Assembly (NCBI GenBank): GCA_036374835.1
Contig: DASUTB010000001.1
Span: 150,708-214,707, forward strand
Direction: 5' to 3'
Origin: DASUTB01 sp036374835
Lineage (GTDB): Bacteria; Actinomycetota; Actinomycetes; Jiangellales; Jiangellaceae
DNA: 64,000 bases
A program made the position numbers and the translations under genes. The notes under the pieces were generated by a model that was not told where the DNA came from, made no database searches, and worked only from the letters and a program-made list of their open reading frames with translations. Positions 1 through 8,651 of the stretch are shown in pieces. How positions within the stretch are numbered: the first letter of the stretch is position 1; each line of letters begins with the position of its first letter.

Positions 1-360
1 CGCGCCGAGCAGCAGGTTCTCCCGCACGGTCATGTGCGCGAAGATGCGCCGCCCCTCCGGAACGATGGCGACGGCGCACCGGCACACGTGGTGCGCGGGC
101 AACGCGCCGAGGTCGACGCCGTCCAGCGTGATCTGACCGTTGATCGGCCGCAACAATCCCGCGATCGCCGTGACGAGCGTCGACTTGCCGGCGCCGTTCG
201 GGCCGATCACACTAACGATCTCGCCGTCGGAGACGTTGAGCGAGACGTCCCACAGCGCCTGAGCATGGCCGTGAAACGCATCGAGCCTAGTGACCTCGAG
301 CATGAGCACCATCCGTACGTTGAAGTCCGGTGCGACCGTTGGCGAAATACCGAGCCTCAC
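1..360 (-). CDS. livF: LivF-type branched-chain amino acid ABC transporter ATPase (partial, 3' end cut by window)
   Basis: This is the second ATPase of a LIV/HAAT-type importer. It would power uptake together with LivG, LivH, LivM and LivK. Only the first 120 codons are in the window. Walker A (GPNGAGKST) is visible about 47 residues in, and the LivF-typical segment VPEGRRIF follows. I place the start at GTG 360. It overlaps the upstream stop as GTGA and has AAGGAGGA at 370-377, 9 nt upstream. An in-frame ATG at 312 is possible but has a poor ribosome binding site. It is the last visible gene of a minus-strand operon that begins near 8316. Family assignment is firm; substrate is not. Confidence 0.9.
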   Translation of the reverse strand, partial: MRLGISPTVAPDFNVRMVLMLEVTRLDAFHGHAQALWDVSLNVSDGEIVSVIGPNGAGKSTLVTAIAGLLRPINGQITLDGVDLGALPAHHVCRCAVAIVPEGRRIFAHMTVRENLLLGA

Positions 361-2378
361 GCATGTTCATCCTCCTTGGGCTCGCTCATGGTGACGGTCG
401 CCGGTTCCGCGCCTGCCGCGCTCGCAGCGCTGCTGCCAAGGTAGACCCGTGCAACCTCCGGATCCCGCATCACGGTCTGCGGATCGCCGTCGGCCAGAAG
501 CCGGCCCCGGTTGAGCACGACGACTCGTTCGGCGAGCTGATTCACGACACGGAGCAGGTGCTCGACGATCACGATCGTCACCCCCGACGCGTGGATGCGC
601 CGTACCACGCCGACCGCGTGGTCGATCTCGGCCGGGTTGAGCCCGGCCAGCGACTCGTCGAGCAGTAGTACTCGCGGATCGGTCGCGAGGGCGCGCGCGA
701 GCTCGAGCAGCTGCCGTTGGTGGAGATTGATGTCGTCCGGCCGGGCGTCGGCGTATTTCCCGAGGCCGACGAACTCGAGATGGTCGTCAGCGCGCCGCCG
801 TGCGGTGGCGAGGCGGTGCCGATCGCGGCCGAACATCTCGGCGACCGCGACGTTGTCCCGCAAGGTCATCGACTCGAACGGCCGCGGGATCTGATAGGTC
901 CGGGCCACGCCGGCATGGCTGATCCGGTGTGCGGCCAGCCGGGTCGTCTCCTGCCCGGCGATGCGGATGCTGCCGCTGGTCGGGCCGAACGCGCCCGCGA
1001 GCAGGTTGACCAGGGTCGTCTTGCCGGAACCGTTGGGACCGATCAGGCCGACGAGCTCGCCCTCGCCGATCTCGAGATCGACGCCGTCGAGTGCACGAAC
1101 ACCGCCGAAATGCCGGACCAGGTTCCGGCACGTGACCACGGGCGGCCCGGTGTGGCCACGTGAAGGGGGCGGCGTCCCTTCGGCCGTGGCGGCGGGCGCC
1201 TGGCCAGCGGTGGCATCGGCCGGCTCGGCGGGCTCGCCGGTGGCCTCGCTCGGCGCGGGCACAGTTGCCGCCGTTCGGCGGGACGTCATCGTGGCGGGAA
1301 GCCATGGCCGTGGCCAGAACGCGACGACCGCGACGAGCAACATCGCCAGGGCGAGCGCATCGAGCAGCCGGGAACCGGTCGCCATCAACGTGCCGGTCGC
1401 GAAGACGCCCGCTACAAACGTCTGCCAGGGCCGCGCCACGAGCCGCGCCCACAGTCCGGTCGGTGCGAAGATGACCATGAGCGCGAGCAGCCCGCCGAAG
1501 ATGATCAGACGCCAGCTTTCGAACAAGCCGCCGGCCAGGCGGTCCTCCAACAGCACGATGACGGTGGCGCCGATGACCGGGCCCATCCAGTGCGTCCGCC
1601 CGCCGAGCACGCTCATCACGATCACGAACAGCGGGATCGTGAGGCCGAAGATGACCTCCACCTGGACGAAGCCGAACTGCAACGCCCATGCACTGCCGGC
1701 GACGCCGCCGATGGCACCGGTGATGGCTATCGCGAGCATTTTTGCCCGGAACGTCGGCACGCCGAGCGCCTCGGCCACATCCTCGTTGTCGCGGACCGCG
1801 GCGAGCGCCCAGCCGAGCCGGGAATGCTGGATCGTGTACGCGGCGGCCACCGCGAGCACCGCGATCACGAGCGTCACGAGGTACAAGAACTCCTGGAACC
1901 GCAGCTCGCCCGGGATGTCCGGGACCGGAACCTGCACGCCTTGCCCGCCGTCGATATCCCGGCTCAGCCGGGCTACGGCGGACAGGATGAACGGGACCGC
2001 GAGCGTGAGCAGCGCGAATGTGGCGCCCCGGAACGACCGCAACCGAAATGCCAGCGCTCCGACGCCGAGGGCGACAAGTGTTGAGAGCACCGCTGCGGCC
2101 GGCAGGGTGAGGAAGAAATTCCAGCCGTGCTTGCCGGTCAGCACGGCCGTCGTATACACGCCGACCCCGACGAACGCACCCTGCCCGAAGCTGAAGTATC
2201 CGCTGTATCCGGACAGGATGTTCCAGCTGGTGGCTTGCGCGATCCAGAAGAACAAGGTGGCCAGCAGGGTGATGTAGAAGAGCGTGACGCCGATCGAGTC
2301 GCCGGCGAGCGCCAGTGCCACAAGGCCGGCCAGCACCACCGGAAATCCGATCAGCCCGCGCAGGAGGGCGCCGCTCAT
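357..2378 (-). CDS. livM: LivM-LivG fusion: ABC permease joined to ATPase
   Basis: Single 673-residue protein that combines two normally separate subunits. Residues 1 to about 345 form a multi-helix LivM-type inner membrane permease (SGYSGYFSFGQGAFVG near the N-terminus, typical of LivM). A low-complexity Ala/Pro/Thr linker follows at about 370-410. From about 412 there is a LivG-type ATPase with Walker A GPNGSGKTT, a degenerate signature segment INLHQRQLLELARAL and Walker B VLLLDESLAG. The start ATG overlaps the livH stop as ATGA, and the stop overlaps the livF start, so translation is probably coupled. LivM-LivG fusions are known in actinobacteria and proteobacteria. The gene sits behind two exported amidohydrolases, which suggests it imports their product. 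Confidence 0.92.
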   Translation of the reverse strand: MSGALLRGLIGFPVVLAGLVALALAGDSIGVTLFYITLLATLFFWIAQATSWNILSGYSGYFSFGQGAFVGVGVYTTAVLTGKHGWNFFLTLPAAAVLSTLVALGVGALAFRLRSFRGATFALLTLAVPFILSAVARLSRDIDGGQGVQVPVPDIPGELRFQEFLYLVTLVIAVLAVAAAYTIQHSRLGWALAAVRDNEDVAEALGVPTFRAKMLAIAITGAIGGVAGSAWALQFGFVQVEVIFGLTIPLFVIVMSVLGGRTHWMGPVIGATVIVLLEDRLAGGLFESWRLIIFGGLLALMVIFAPTGLWARLVARPWQTFVAGVFATGTLMATGSRLLDALALAMLLVAVVAFWPRPWLPATMTSRRTAATVPAPSEATGEPAEPADATAGQAPAATAEGTPPPSRGHTGPPVVTCRNLVRHFGGVRALDGVDLEIGEGELVGLIGPNGSGKTTLVNLLAGAFGPTSGSIRIAGQETTRLAAHRISHAGVARTYQIPRPFESMTLRDNVAVAEMFGRDRHRLATARRRADDHLEFVGLGKYADARPDDINLHQRQLLELARALATDPRVLLLDESLAGLNPAEIDHAVGVVRRIHASGVTIVIVEHLLRVVNQLAERVVVLNRGRLLADGDPQTVMRDPEVARVYLGSSAASAAGAEPATVTMSEPKEDEHA

Positions 2379-3331
2379 CGCCGGTCACCTCCGTTCGACT
2401 CGTCGTGGCCGGGGACTGCGGCGGCCGGCTCCCTCGTCGATTTGTCGCTGTCGGCGGTGCGGACCCGCGCCCTCGGCATGGTGAACAGACCCTCCGGGCG
2501 TAGCAGGAGCGCCAACACGATCGCCGCGAAGACCACGAGTAGCGACGCGGTCGGCTCCCAGATCACGCCCGCGGCGCTGGCGAGAACTCCGACCAGGACC
2601 CCCGCGGCCAGCGTGCCGAGCACCTGACCTATTCCGCCGAGGATGACCACCGCGAAGACGATGCCGATCCACTCGAACGGTGCGTCCGGTACCAGGGTGA
2701 AGTTCAGCGACCACAACATGCCCGCGATCGCAGCCGTGGCACCGGCAGCACCGGCGAGTAGCAGGCTGAGCCGGTGGTGGTCGATGCCGTAGGCCGCGGC
2801 CATCTCCCGGTCTTCGGCGAATGCGCGCAGGGCCCGTCCCGTGAACGTCGTGCGCAGCGCGATCCACGCGAGCCCGATCACGACGAAACCGAACCCGAAA
2901 GCGATCAGCCGCGACATCGGGAACGCAATCGATCCGACGAAAAGGGACTCCGTGCCGTACGGGTTCGCTTCGGGGCCCAACTGGCGGAAGTCGGCGGTCC
3001 AGACGTTGTGCACCACCTGGATGATGATGATCATGACGCCGAAGCTCACCAGCAACGACGTGAACTCCGAGAGGCCGGCCCGGTCGTAAACCCAGTGCAA
3101 CGCCGCGCCGAGTAGGAACAGTAGTGGAGCAGTGATCAGCACCGTCGCGATCGGGTCGATGCCCCACGAGGTCGCCATCGCGTACGTGAGATACGCACCT
3201 AGCAGGATCAGGCCGAAATGGGCGAGGTTGATGACGCGCAGCATGCCCCAGGAGACGGACAGGCCCACCGCCATCATCGCGTACATGCCACCGAGCAGCG
3301 CCCCGGAGATCACGGCTTGTGCAATGCTCAT
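2375..3331 (-). CDS. livH: LivH-type branched-chain amino acid ABC transporter permease
   Basis: 318-residue integral membrane protein and the second permease of the LIV-type importer. It begins ISGALLGGMYAMMAVGLSVS and carries the LivH-typical segment RVINLAHFGLILLGAYL. It has about eight hydrophobic segments and a hydrophilic C-terminal tail rich in Arg, Ser and Glu. The start ATG at 3331 has GGTGAG about 9 nt upstream. It overlaps livMG by 4 nt. A long inverted repeat at 3358-3445 separates it from livK, so expression of the membrane parts could be attenuated relative to the binding protein. Confidence 0.92.
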   Translation of the reverse strand: MSIAQAVISGALLGGMYAMMAVGLSVSWGMLRVINLAHFGLILLGAYLTYAMATSWGIDPIATVLITAPLLFLLGAALHWVYDRAGLSEFTSLLVSFGVMIIIIQVVHNVWTADFRQLGPEANPYGTESLFVGSIAFPMSRLIAFGFGFVVIGLAWIALRTTFTGRALRAFAEDREMAAAYGIDHHRLSLLLAGAAGATAAIAGMLWSLNFTLVPDAPFEWIGIVFAVVILGGIGQVLGTLAAGVLVGVLASAAGVIWEPTASLLVVFAAIVLALLLRPEGLFTMPRARVRTADSDKSTREPAAAVPGHDESNGGDRR

Positions 3332-3357
3332 CGCTGCAGCTCACCCCACGTTCGGCC

Positions 3358-3445
3358 GAATGACCACGTTAAGCACGTTTCTCCCTGCCATACGAGCCCT
3401 ACAGTCGGCATAAGGCTGGGAATTGCGTGCTTAACGTGGTCATTC
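3358..3445. repeat. Family A inverted repeat between livK and livH
   Basis: The arms GAATGACCACGTTAAGCACG (3358-3377) and its exact complement (3426-3445) flank a 48-nt centre. Pairing continues imperfectly inward, about 11 of 15 further positions. On the minus strand the copy begins 16 nt after the livK stop codon. It shares the GAATGAYCAYGT terminus of the other family A elements. It could act as an mRNA-stabilising or attenuating hairpin between the highly expressed binding protein and the permeases. It also contains GTTAAGC/GCTTAAC, the half-site seen in the operon promoters at 8391 and 9482. Confidence 0.85.
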
Positions 3446-3461
3446 TTGTTCGGTCGATCTG

Positions 3462-4790
3462 TCACTGGACGGCGTCGGCCGCGGCCCGGTCCTCGGGCCA
3501 GATCATGACCCAGTCGCCATCCTGAACCTGCTTGACGCCCGTGTTGCTCGCCCAGAAGTTACTGACCTCGGGATCGAACTCCAGCTGGCCGTTCAGCGTC
3601 GTCTCGACGCCGTTCTCGTGCAGGTAGTCACAGATGGCCTGCTGGTCGAGCGTGCCGGCGCCTTCCACCGCACCGGCGAGGATCTCCCACGCGTTCCACG
3701 ATGCGGCCGCCTGCGACTCGAACACGGTGTACGGCAGGTCGGCGTCCGCTGCGCGCGAGCTGAACTCCTCGGTGATCGCACGGAGATCTTCGCCGTACTG
3801 CTCCAGGATCGGCTCGTTCGGCTCGAACAGCGACACCGAGAGGGTGCCCTCGCCGAGGTCGCCGAGCCCCAGGATCGGGCCCGGCGCCGGGAACAGCGTG
3901 AAGAACATCGGCGGCTCGTAGTCGAGCTGGGCCATGGCCTCCATCATGCCGACGGGGTCGACGCCGAGACCATTGTTGATCACGATGTCCGCGTCGGCGT
4001 CCCGCAGCTGAGTGGCGACCGCGCTCCATTCCTGGTTGCCCGGTGGGTACCGGACGTCCGCGACGACGTCGAGCCCGAACTCCTCGGCCAGGCCGAGCAT
4101 GCCCTGCCCGACACCCTGCTCGGTGAATCCTTCGGTCATCGGCAGGGTAGAGCCGCTCTCGTTGGTGACCAGCGCGATCGTCTCCGGCGGCTCCGGGAGC
4201 GTGGACAGCAGGTCGAACAGCAGCTCGGACGTGTAATCGTCCGGAACCGGGTCCATCGACCAGCCGGGGAACTGGCACTCGTACGTGAGCAGTGGCGCGT
4301 GGATCGCCGTGTGGTGCGGGATCGTGTAACCGGCCCGTTCGGCGACCGCCACCGCCGGGATGATGTTCGGCGTGGCATACGGTCCGATGACCAGGTCGAC
4401 CTGCTCCTGGTTGATCAGACGCTCGTAAAGCGTGGTGACCTGGGCGGTGTCGGACTCGTCGTCCAGCAGCATCCACTCCACCGGACGGCCGAGCAGGCCG
4501 CCGTTCTCGTTGAGCTGGTCGACGAACTGCTCACCGGCGATCTGATGGATCACACCGGTCGCACCGAGGAAACCGGTCAGCGGCAGGGTGGATCCGACGA
4601 CGATCGGCTCGCCGTCCATCGACTCCTCTTCCGACTCGTCCGGTTCCTCTTCCGCGTCGGTGTCCTCGGTCTCCTCTTCGCCGCCCTCGGCGGTGCCGTC
4701 ATCGCCGTCGTCGCCGCACGCGGCGAGCAGCAAAGTGGTGGCGGCGAGGGACGTTACCGCCGCTCGGAACACTCGTGTCTTCGGCCTCAT
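3462..4790 (-). CDS. livK: LivK-type substrate-binding lipoprotein
   Basis: 442-residue extracellular solute-binding protein of the Leu/Ile/Val-binding type I fold. The N-terminus is a lipoprotein signal with lipobox LLLAAC (Cys at about 25). A strongly acidic linker (about 26-58, rich in Glu and Asp) follows. The binding domain starts at IVVGSTLPLTGFLG, where this family contacts ligand. The linker is typical of actinobacterial lipoproteins that span the cell wall. The start ATG at 4790 has AGAGGTGAG just upstream. It lies 26 nt after the exported amidohydrolase 4817-6577, in the same operon. The ligand is unknown. This family also binds amides, urea and aromatic acids, so a branched-chain amino acid should not be assumed. 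Confidence 0.9.
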   Translation of the reverse strand: MRPKTRVFRAAVTSLAATTLLLAACGDDGDDGTAEGGEEETEDTDAEEEPDESEEESMDGEPIVVGSTLPLTGFLGATGVIHQIAGEQFVDQLNENGGLLGRPVEWMLLDDESDTAQVTTLYERLINQEQVDLVIGPYATPNIIPAVAVAERAGYTIPHHTAIHAPLLTYECQFPGWSMDPVPDDYTSELLFDLLSTLPEPPETIALVTNESGSTLPMTEGFTEQGVGQGMLGLAEEFGLDVVADVRYPPGNQEWSAVATQLRDADADIVINNGLGVDPVGMMEAMAQLDYEPPMFFTLFPAPGPILGLGDLGEGTLSVSLFEPNEPILEQYGEDLRAITEEFSSRAADADLPYTVFESQAAASWNAWEILAGAVEGAGTLDQQAICDYLHENGVETTLNGQLEFDPEVSNFWASNTGVKQVQDGDWVMIWPEDRAAADAVQ

Positions 4791-4816
4791 GTCTCACCTC
4801 TTCATCGATGGTGTTG

Positions 4817-6577
4817 TTAGGTGACTTCTCCGGTGTCGTGCACGATCTGTCCGTCCACGACCGTGAGAACGGGCTTGATGCGGCGCAGCTCGTCGTCGCT
4901 GACCTGGAAATAGTCCCGGTCCAGCACGAGCAGGTCCGCGAGCTTACCCTTCTCGATCGAACCCAGGTCGTCCTCCCGGTTCAGGAACCAGGCGGCCGCT
5001 TGGGTGTAGGCGTGTAGCGCCTCCTGCCGGGTGATCTGCTCGCCCTCGTTAATCTGTTCGCCGGCGAGATTCAGCCCTGTTGTGGCGTAGTGGATGGCGA
5101 ACCACGGGTTGTGCGGTGCGATATGTACGCCGTCCTCGTGCAGGCTGGCCGGGACGCCGCTGTCCACGATCGTGCGGAACGGCGCGCCGGCGGACGGCCC
5201 GCTGCCGCCGAGCCAGCGGAATCCCGACATCGAGACGCCACAGTTCAGCGCCTTGAGCCGGTCGAGTAGCTCCGGTGTGGCGCCCTCGGCGTGCTGGACG
5301 CCCCAGCGCAGGTGTTTGATGCCGTACTCGGCGTCGAGCGCTTCGTAGGCTTGCACCACCCGGGTCAGCGCGTCGGTGTTGCGCGGGCTGTTCTCGTTGC
5401 GCCATTGCGCTTCGGCCACGAGCCGCTGCGCCTCGAACCACACCTCTTGATCGGCGCTCAGTGGCGCCGGCCACTCACCGATCGCGCCGGTTCGCAGCAT
5501 GTCGTCACCGAAGAACTGGAACTGGTTCTTCAGCCGCTCGCGCAACTCGGGCAGCTGGTTCTCCAGGCCACCCAGCTCAGGGATACGGCCCTGGTTGTGC
5601 AGGAAGTTGATCTGCAGCCGGACGAAATCCTCGCCGTTGCGGTGCACGTCGAGCCATGCGTCGTACATGCGGAAGTGGTTGAGGTTGGCAAGAAAGTGCG
5701 TCGGCAGGGGATCGGAGTCGACGGCCACGAGCGTCTGATCGAGCAACGTCGTCACCCCGACCTGGGCGGTGAAAGCCATCGCATCGAACGTGCTGCGTTT
5801 CTTGTCGTCGAATGTCTGGCGCACGCGGAGGTGGTACAGCGCGGCCCGCGCATTGGGATTGGCGAAGTCGGTCGCGATCGAACCATCGTCACCGACCTGT
5901 ACCGGGCCGGCCAGCGGCGAGGTGACGTTCTCGAAGAACTCCTTGCCGAGGCTGTTGACCGCGGCCGGTCCGGCGAACTGCTGGAAGAGGAATACCGGCC
6001 GGTCCGCAACGGCCTCGTCCAGCTCGTCCAGGGTGGGCAGCCGTCCCTCCGCCCATTGGCGCGGGTGCCAACCGCCCATTGCGGTGATGAACTCGCCCTC
6101 GGGAATGTCGCTGGCGGCGCGCCGGTCGGCCAGCATCTGCAGCACTTCGTCGATCGACTCGGCGAGCTCGAGCTGCGCCACGTGCCAGCCGGGCCGGTTG
6201 GCGAGGCTGACGAAGTGCGTGTGGCTCTCGATCAGCCCGGGGACGACCGTCCGGCCGCGCAGGTCGATGACTTTCACGTCGCTGCCGCGGTCTACCCGCC
6301 AGCCGACGTCGGTGAACTCGCCGTCCTCGATCAGCACCTCGCGGGCGATCCGGTTGCCCTGATCCATCGTGTGGATCTTGCCGTTGACAAGTGCCAGCTT
6401 CTCGTCGTGACGGCGGCCGCGGCCGCGCCTGCGCCCCTTGCCGCCGCCGCGACCGCCGCCGGTGTTATCCCAGGCCGCCGCGGTCCCGGCGGTCAGGCCG
6501 CCGAACGCGATGGCGCCGCCGGCGGCGGCACCCGACCTGAGCAGGTCTCGTCTGCTGAGTCCTCTGGTGTTCGTCAT
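4817..6577 (-). CDS. Tat-exported amidohydrolase, YtcJ/Amidohydro_3 family (1)
   Basis: 586-residue metal-dependent hydrolase predicted to act outside the membrane. The N-terminus carries a twin-arginine signal (LSRRDLLRSGAAAGG, residues 7-21) and a Gly/Arg-rich stretch. The amidohydrolase barrel follows, with the metal-binding HxH in GLIESHTHF at about 116-124, WGVQHAEG at about 434, and LHEDGVHIAP further on. The C-terminal beta-sandwich segment GSIEKGKLADLLVLDRD is typical. The start overlaps the upstream paralogue as ATGA and has GAGGGG upstream. The family hydrolyses C-N bonds in amides and formamides, but many members are uncharacterised. It probably releases the ligand taken up by the adjacent Liv importer. 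Confidence 0.85.
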   Translation of the reverse strand: MTNTRGLSRRDLLRSGAAAGGAIAFGGLTAGTAAAWDNTGGGRGGGKGRRRGRGRRHDEKLALVNGKIHTMDQGNRIAREVLIEDGEFTDVGWRVDRGSDVKVIDLRGRTVVPGLIESHTHFVSLANRPGWHVAQLELAESIDEVLQMLADRRAASDIPEGEFITAMGGWHPRQWAEGRLPTLDELDEAVADRPVFLFQQFAGPAAVNSLGKEFFENVTSPLAGPVQVGDDGSIATDFANPNARAALYHLRVRQTFDDKKRSTFDAMAFTAQVGVTTLLDQTLVAVDSDPLPTHFLANLNHFRMYDAWLDVHRNGEDFVRLQINFLHNQGRIPELGGLENQLPELRERLKNQFQFFGDDMLRTGAIGEWPAPLSADQEVWFEAQRLVAEAQWRNENSPRNTDALTRVVQAYEALDAEYGIKHLRWGVQHAEGATPELLDRLKALNCGVSMSGFRWLGGSGPSAGAPFRTIVDSGVPASLHEDGVHIAPHNPWFAIHYATTGLNLAGEQINEGEQITRQEALHAYTQAAAWFLNREDDLGSIEKGKLADLLVLDRDYFQVSDDELRRIKPVLTVVDGQIVHDTGEVT

Positions 6578-8316
6578 GTCTGTGCCCCCTCAGTGCCCGC
6601 GTGCCGGCCGCCGTCGGGATCGTCGTGCACGATGTGCCCGCCGATGATCGTCAGCTGCGAACGGATGGTGCGGATGTCCTCGTCCGGGACGGTGAAGTAG
6701 TTCTTGTTGAGCACGGCCAGATCGGCGTGGTTGCCGACCTCGATCGAACCGATGTCGTCTTCATTGATGAACCATCTGTTGGCAGCCGTGGCCAGCCACA
6801 ACGCCTCCTGCCGGGTCAGTGTCTGATCGCCGAGGATGTGGTCGCCTTGCAGATTGCGCCCAGTTGTCATGGTGTACAGGTTGAGCCACGGGTTGATCAG
6901 TGAGATGTCACCGCCGTCGGAGTGCCAGCCGACCTCGATCGGATGATCGAAAAGATCCCGGTACGGCGGGCCGACGTCCGTCCCGGTCCGCAGCGGTCCC
7001 CAGCCCACCAGTACACCGCCGCCCATGGCGTGGAACCGGTCGGCCAGGTCAGGTGGGAAGGCCGGCACGTGCGAGAGGATCCAGCGCAGCTCGCTGATGT
7101 CGGTTTCGGCGTGCACGACCTCACGGTTCGCGATGTGCGCCTCGGCCATACCGAGGTTCAGCGCATGGTCCTCGGCGCGCCACCGGGCCTCGGCGATCGC
7201 CCGCAGCCCGGGGACGCCGGCGCCGGTGTGCTCGCCGATTCCGCCGGTGCGCAGCCAGTCGTTGCCGTAGTAGGGGAACGAGTTCTTCAGCCGCTGGCGG
7301 AGTGTCGGGATGTCGTCCGGCGGCGGTGCGCCAGGATTGAAGATGATCCCGAAGCCGCCGTCGTAGTGGCCGAAGTCGAACCGCATCCGCGCCGGAAGCT
7401 GTCCGTTGCGGTCGAGTTCGATGAACGGCTCGTGCATCGTGAAGATGTTCTCCGTCGCGATGCCGCCGGCGGGCTCCTCGTCATGGAATGCGCTGGAGTC
7501 CTTGTGCATGGTGATGCCGAGGCTGGCGTAGTACCGCAGCGCGCCGTGGGCGCTGCGTCGCCTGGTCTCGGGGCTCAGCAGCGTGGCGCGCAGGAATTGG
7601 ACCGTCGTTGCCGCGTCGCCCGAACCGAACCCTCCGCCGCCCGGTATCGAGCCGTCGTCCTGGACCTCTACACCGAGCGGCTCAAGAATCGCCCGGCCCA
7701 TGCTGTTCGTCCGCGATCCGCCGCTGTCCGCGGCGTGGACGTAAACCGGGTGGTCCGGAACCGTGTCATCGAGTTCTTGCAGCGTCGGCAGCCGATTCTC
7801 CTCGAACTGGCGCGCCGCGATCGGGCCGATCGTAGTGATCCACTCGCCCGCCGGTACGTTCTTGGCGAAGTTCTTGTAGACCTCGAGGGCCTCCGGAACC
7901 GTGAAGACGTGTTCCACGAGTACGTGATGGCCCGGCCGGTTACCGACCAGCACGATGTGGTTGTGCGCGTCGATGATGCCGGGGACGACGGTCCTGCCGC
8001 GCAAGTTGATCGTCTTGGCGTTGTCCCCGGCGCGGCGGTCACCGTTCCGGCCGACCTGGACGAATCGGCCGTCCTCGATGGTGACCGATGAAACGACCGG
8101 GTTGTCCGGATCCATCGTGTGGATCTCGCCGTTGACGAGCCGGATTCGTTCCGGTTCGCCGTCCTGGTCCCGCCTGCCGTCGTGGCCGAGTGCGCTCGCC
8201 TGGGTGGCCGTGAGGCCGCCGACCGCTGTTGTTGCGCCCGTGGCCGCGCCCGCTTTCAGCACTGCCCTACGGGACATGCCCTTGCTCTGGTTTCGATCGC
8301 GGCTTTCGTCGCTCAT
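6574..8316 (-). CDS. Tat-exported amidohydrolase, YtcJ/Amidohydro_3 family (2)
   Basis: 580-residue paralogue of the preceding gene. I chose ATG 8316 because it puts the twin-arginine motif (MSRRAVLKAGAATGA) about 13 residues in. A longer reading frame upstream to 8409 would bury it. Metal-ligand segments are GIIDAHNHIVLVG (HxH, written HNH here) and GWHSDGGDI, where the His-Ser-Asp matches the barrel's last metal Asp. The beta-sandwich segment GSIEVGNHADLAVL is near the C-terminus. It is the first gene of the minus-strand operon and is coupled to its neighbour by ATGA. Two non-identical exported hydrolases in tandem suggest two related substrates or two successive cleavages. Confidence 0.85.
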   Translation of the reverse strand: MSDESRDRNQSKGMSRRAVLKAGAATGATTAVGGLTATQASALGHDGRRDQDGEPERIRLVNGEIHTMDPDNPVVSSVTIEDGRFVQVGRNGDRRAGDNAKTINLRGRTVVPGIIDAHNHIVLVGNRPGHHVLVEHVFTVPEALEVYKNFAKNVPAGEWITTIGPIAARQFEENRLPTLQELDDTVPDHPVYVHAADSGGSRTNSMGRAILEPLGVEVQDDGSIPGGGGFGSGDAATTVQFLRATLLSPETRRRSAHGALRYYASLGITMHKDSSAFHDEEPAGGIATENIFTMHEPFIELDRNGQLPARMRFDFGHYDGGFGIIFNPGAPPPDDIPTLRQRLKNSFPYYGNDWLRTGGIGEHTGAGVPGLRAIAEARWRAEDHALNLGMAEAHIANREVVHAETDISELRWILSHVPAFPPDLADRFHAMGGGVLVGWGPLRTGTDVGPPYRDLFDHPIEVGWHSDGGDISLINPWLNLYTMTTGRNLQGDHILGDQTLTRQEALWLATAANRWFINEDDIGSIEVGNHADLAVLNKNYFTVPDEDIRTIRSQLTIIGGHIVHDDPDGGRHAGTEGAQT

Positions 8317-8390
8317 CGATCGCCACCGCCTTCCCACGGGAGTCCGTATAGAGGAGTGGGCGCAGTTGTCTAGTTCCGGGAGTGTAGGCT

Positions 8391-8434
8391 CGCTTAACGG
8401 TGCGTGCAATAGTGCTGTTCGCTATTGTTAACGC
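8391..8434. promoter_or_regulatory. Candidate operator/promoter of the amidohydrolase-liv operon
   Basis: The stretch holds GCTTAAC (8392-8398) and GTTAACGC (8427-8434), an imperfect inverted pair. Between them lies a second perfect inverted repeat, CAATAG...CTATTG (8407-8427). A near match (GCTTAAC...GTTAAACGC) lies at 9482-9512, in front of the divergent catabolic operon. The XRE-cupin gene lies between the two sites, which makes it the natural candidate to bind both. The remainder of the 335-nt gap (8317-8651) holds a family B-like end at about 8456-8477 and a family A element at 8562-8642. I see no gene in it. Confidence 0.5.
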
Positions 8435-8561
8435 ATTGGCCACCACATCCGCGTCAGTCGTTCGATCACGTCGGCGGAGGGTTGGCGCTCCGGCTGGGCC
8501 CCTCACGACACGTTCGGCTCCATGGCGAGGTCCCGCCACGTCATGAGACCACGCTGGCTAA

Positions 8562-8642
8562 AGCCGATGCGCGGTGACTACCCGCTTTGATGGGGCTGTA
8601 GAGGTGGTTTGGCTGGGGAATCCCAGCTTTACGTGATCATTC
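8562..8642 (-). repeat. Family A element, 81-bp subtype, copy 1
   Basis: On the minus strand this begins AGAATGATCACGTAAAGC, 9 nt after the stop codon of the XRE-cupin gene. A GC-rich hairpin (GCTGGG/CCCAGC) follows. Over about 80 nt it aligns with the copies at 48464-48544 and 53623-53702: GCTTTG, CTGTAG or TTGTAG, and AGCTTTACGTGATCATTC sit at corresponding positions on the plus strand. Placement at a 3' end suggests a terminator-like or RNA-stabilising role. An alternative is a small non-autonomous mobile element that prefers 3' ends. Confidence 0.8.
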
Positions 8643-8651
8643 TGGGGGGCG

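Noticed and set aside
8267..8539. 90-codon minus-strand frame upstream of the amidohydrolase operon
   Set aside because: No ribosome binding site or recognisable domain; it overlaps the operon start in another frame and spans the putative operator.
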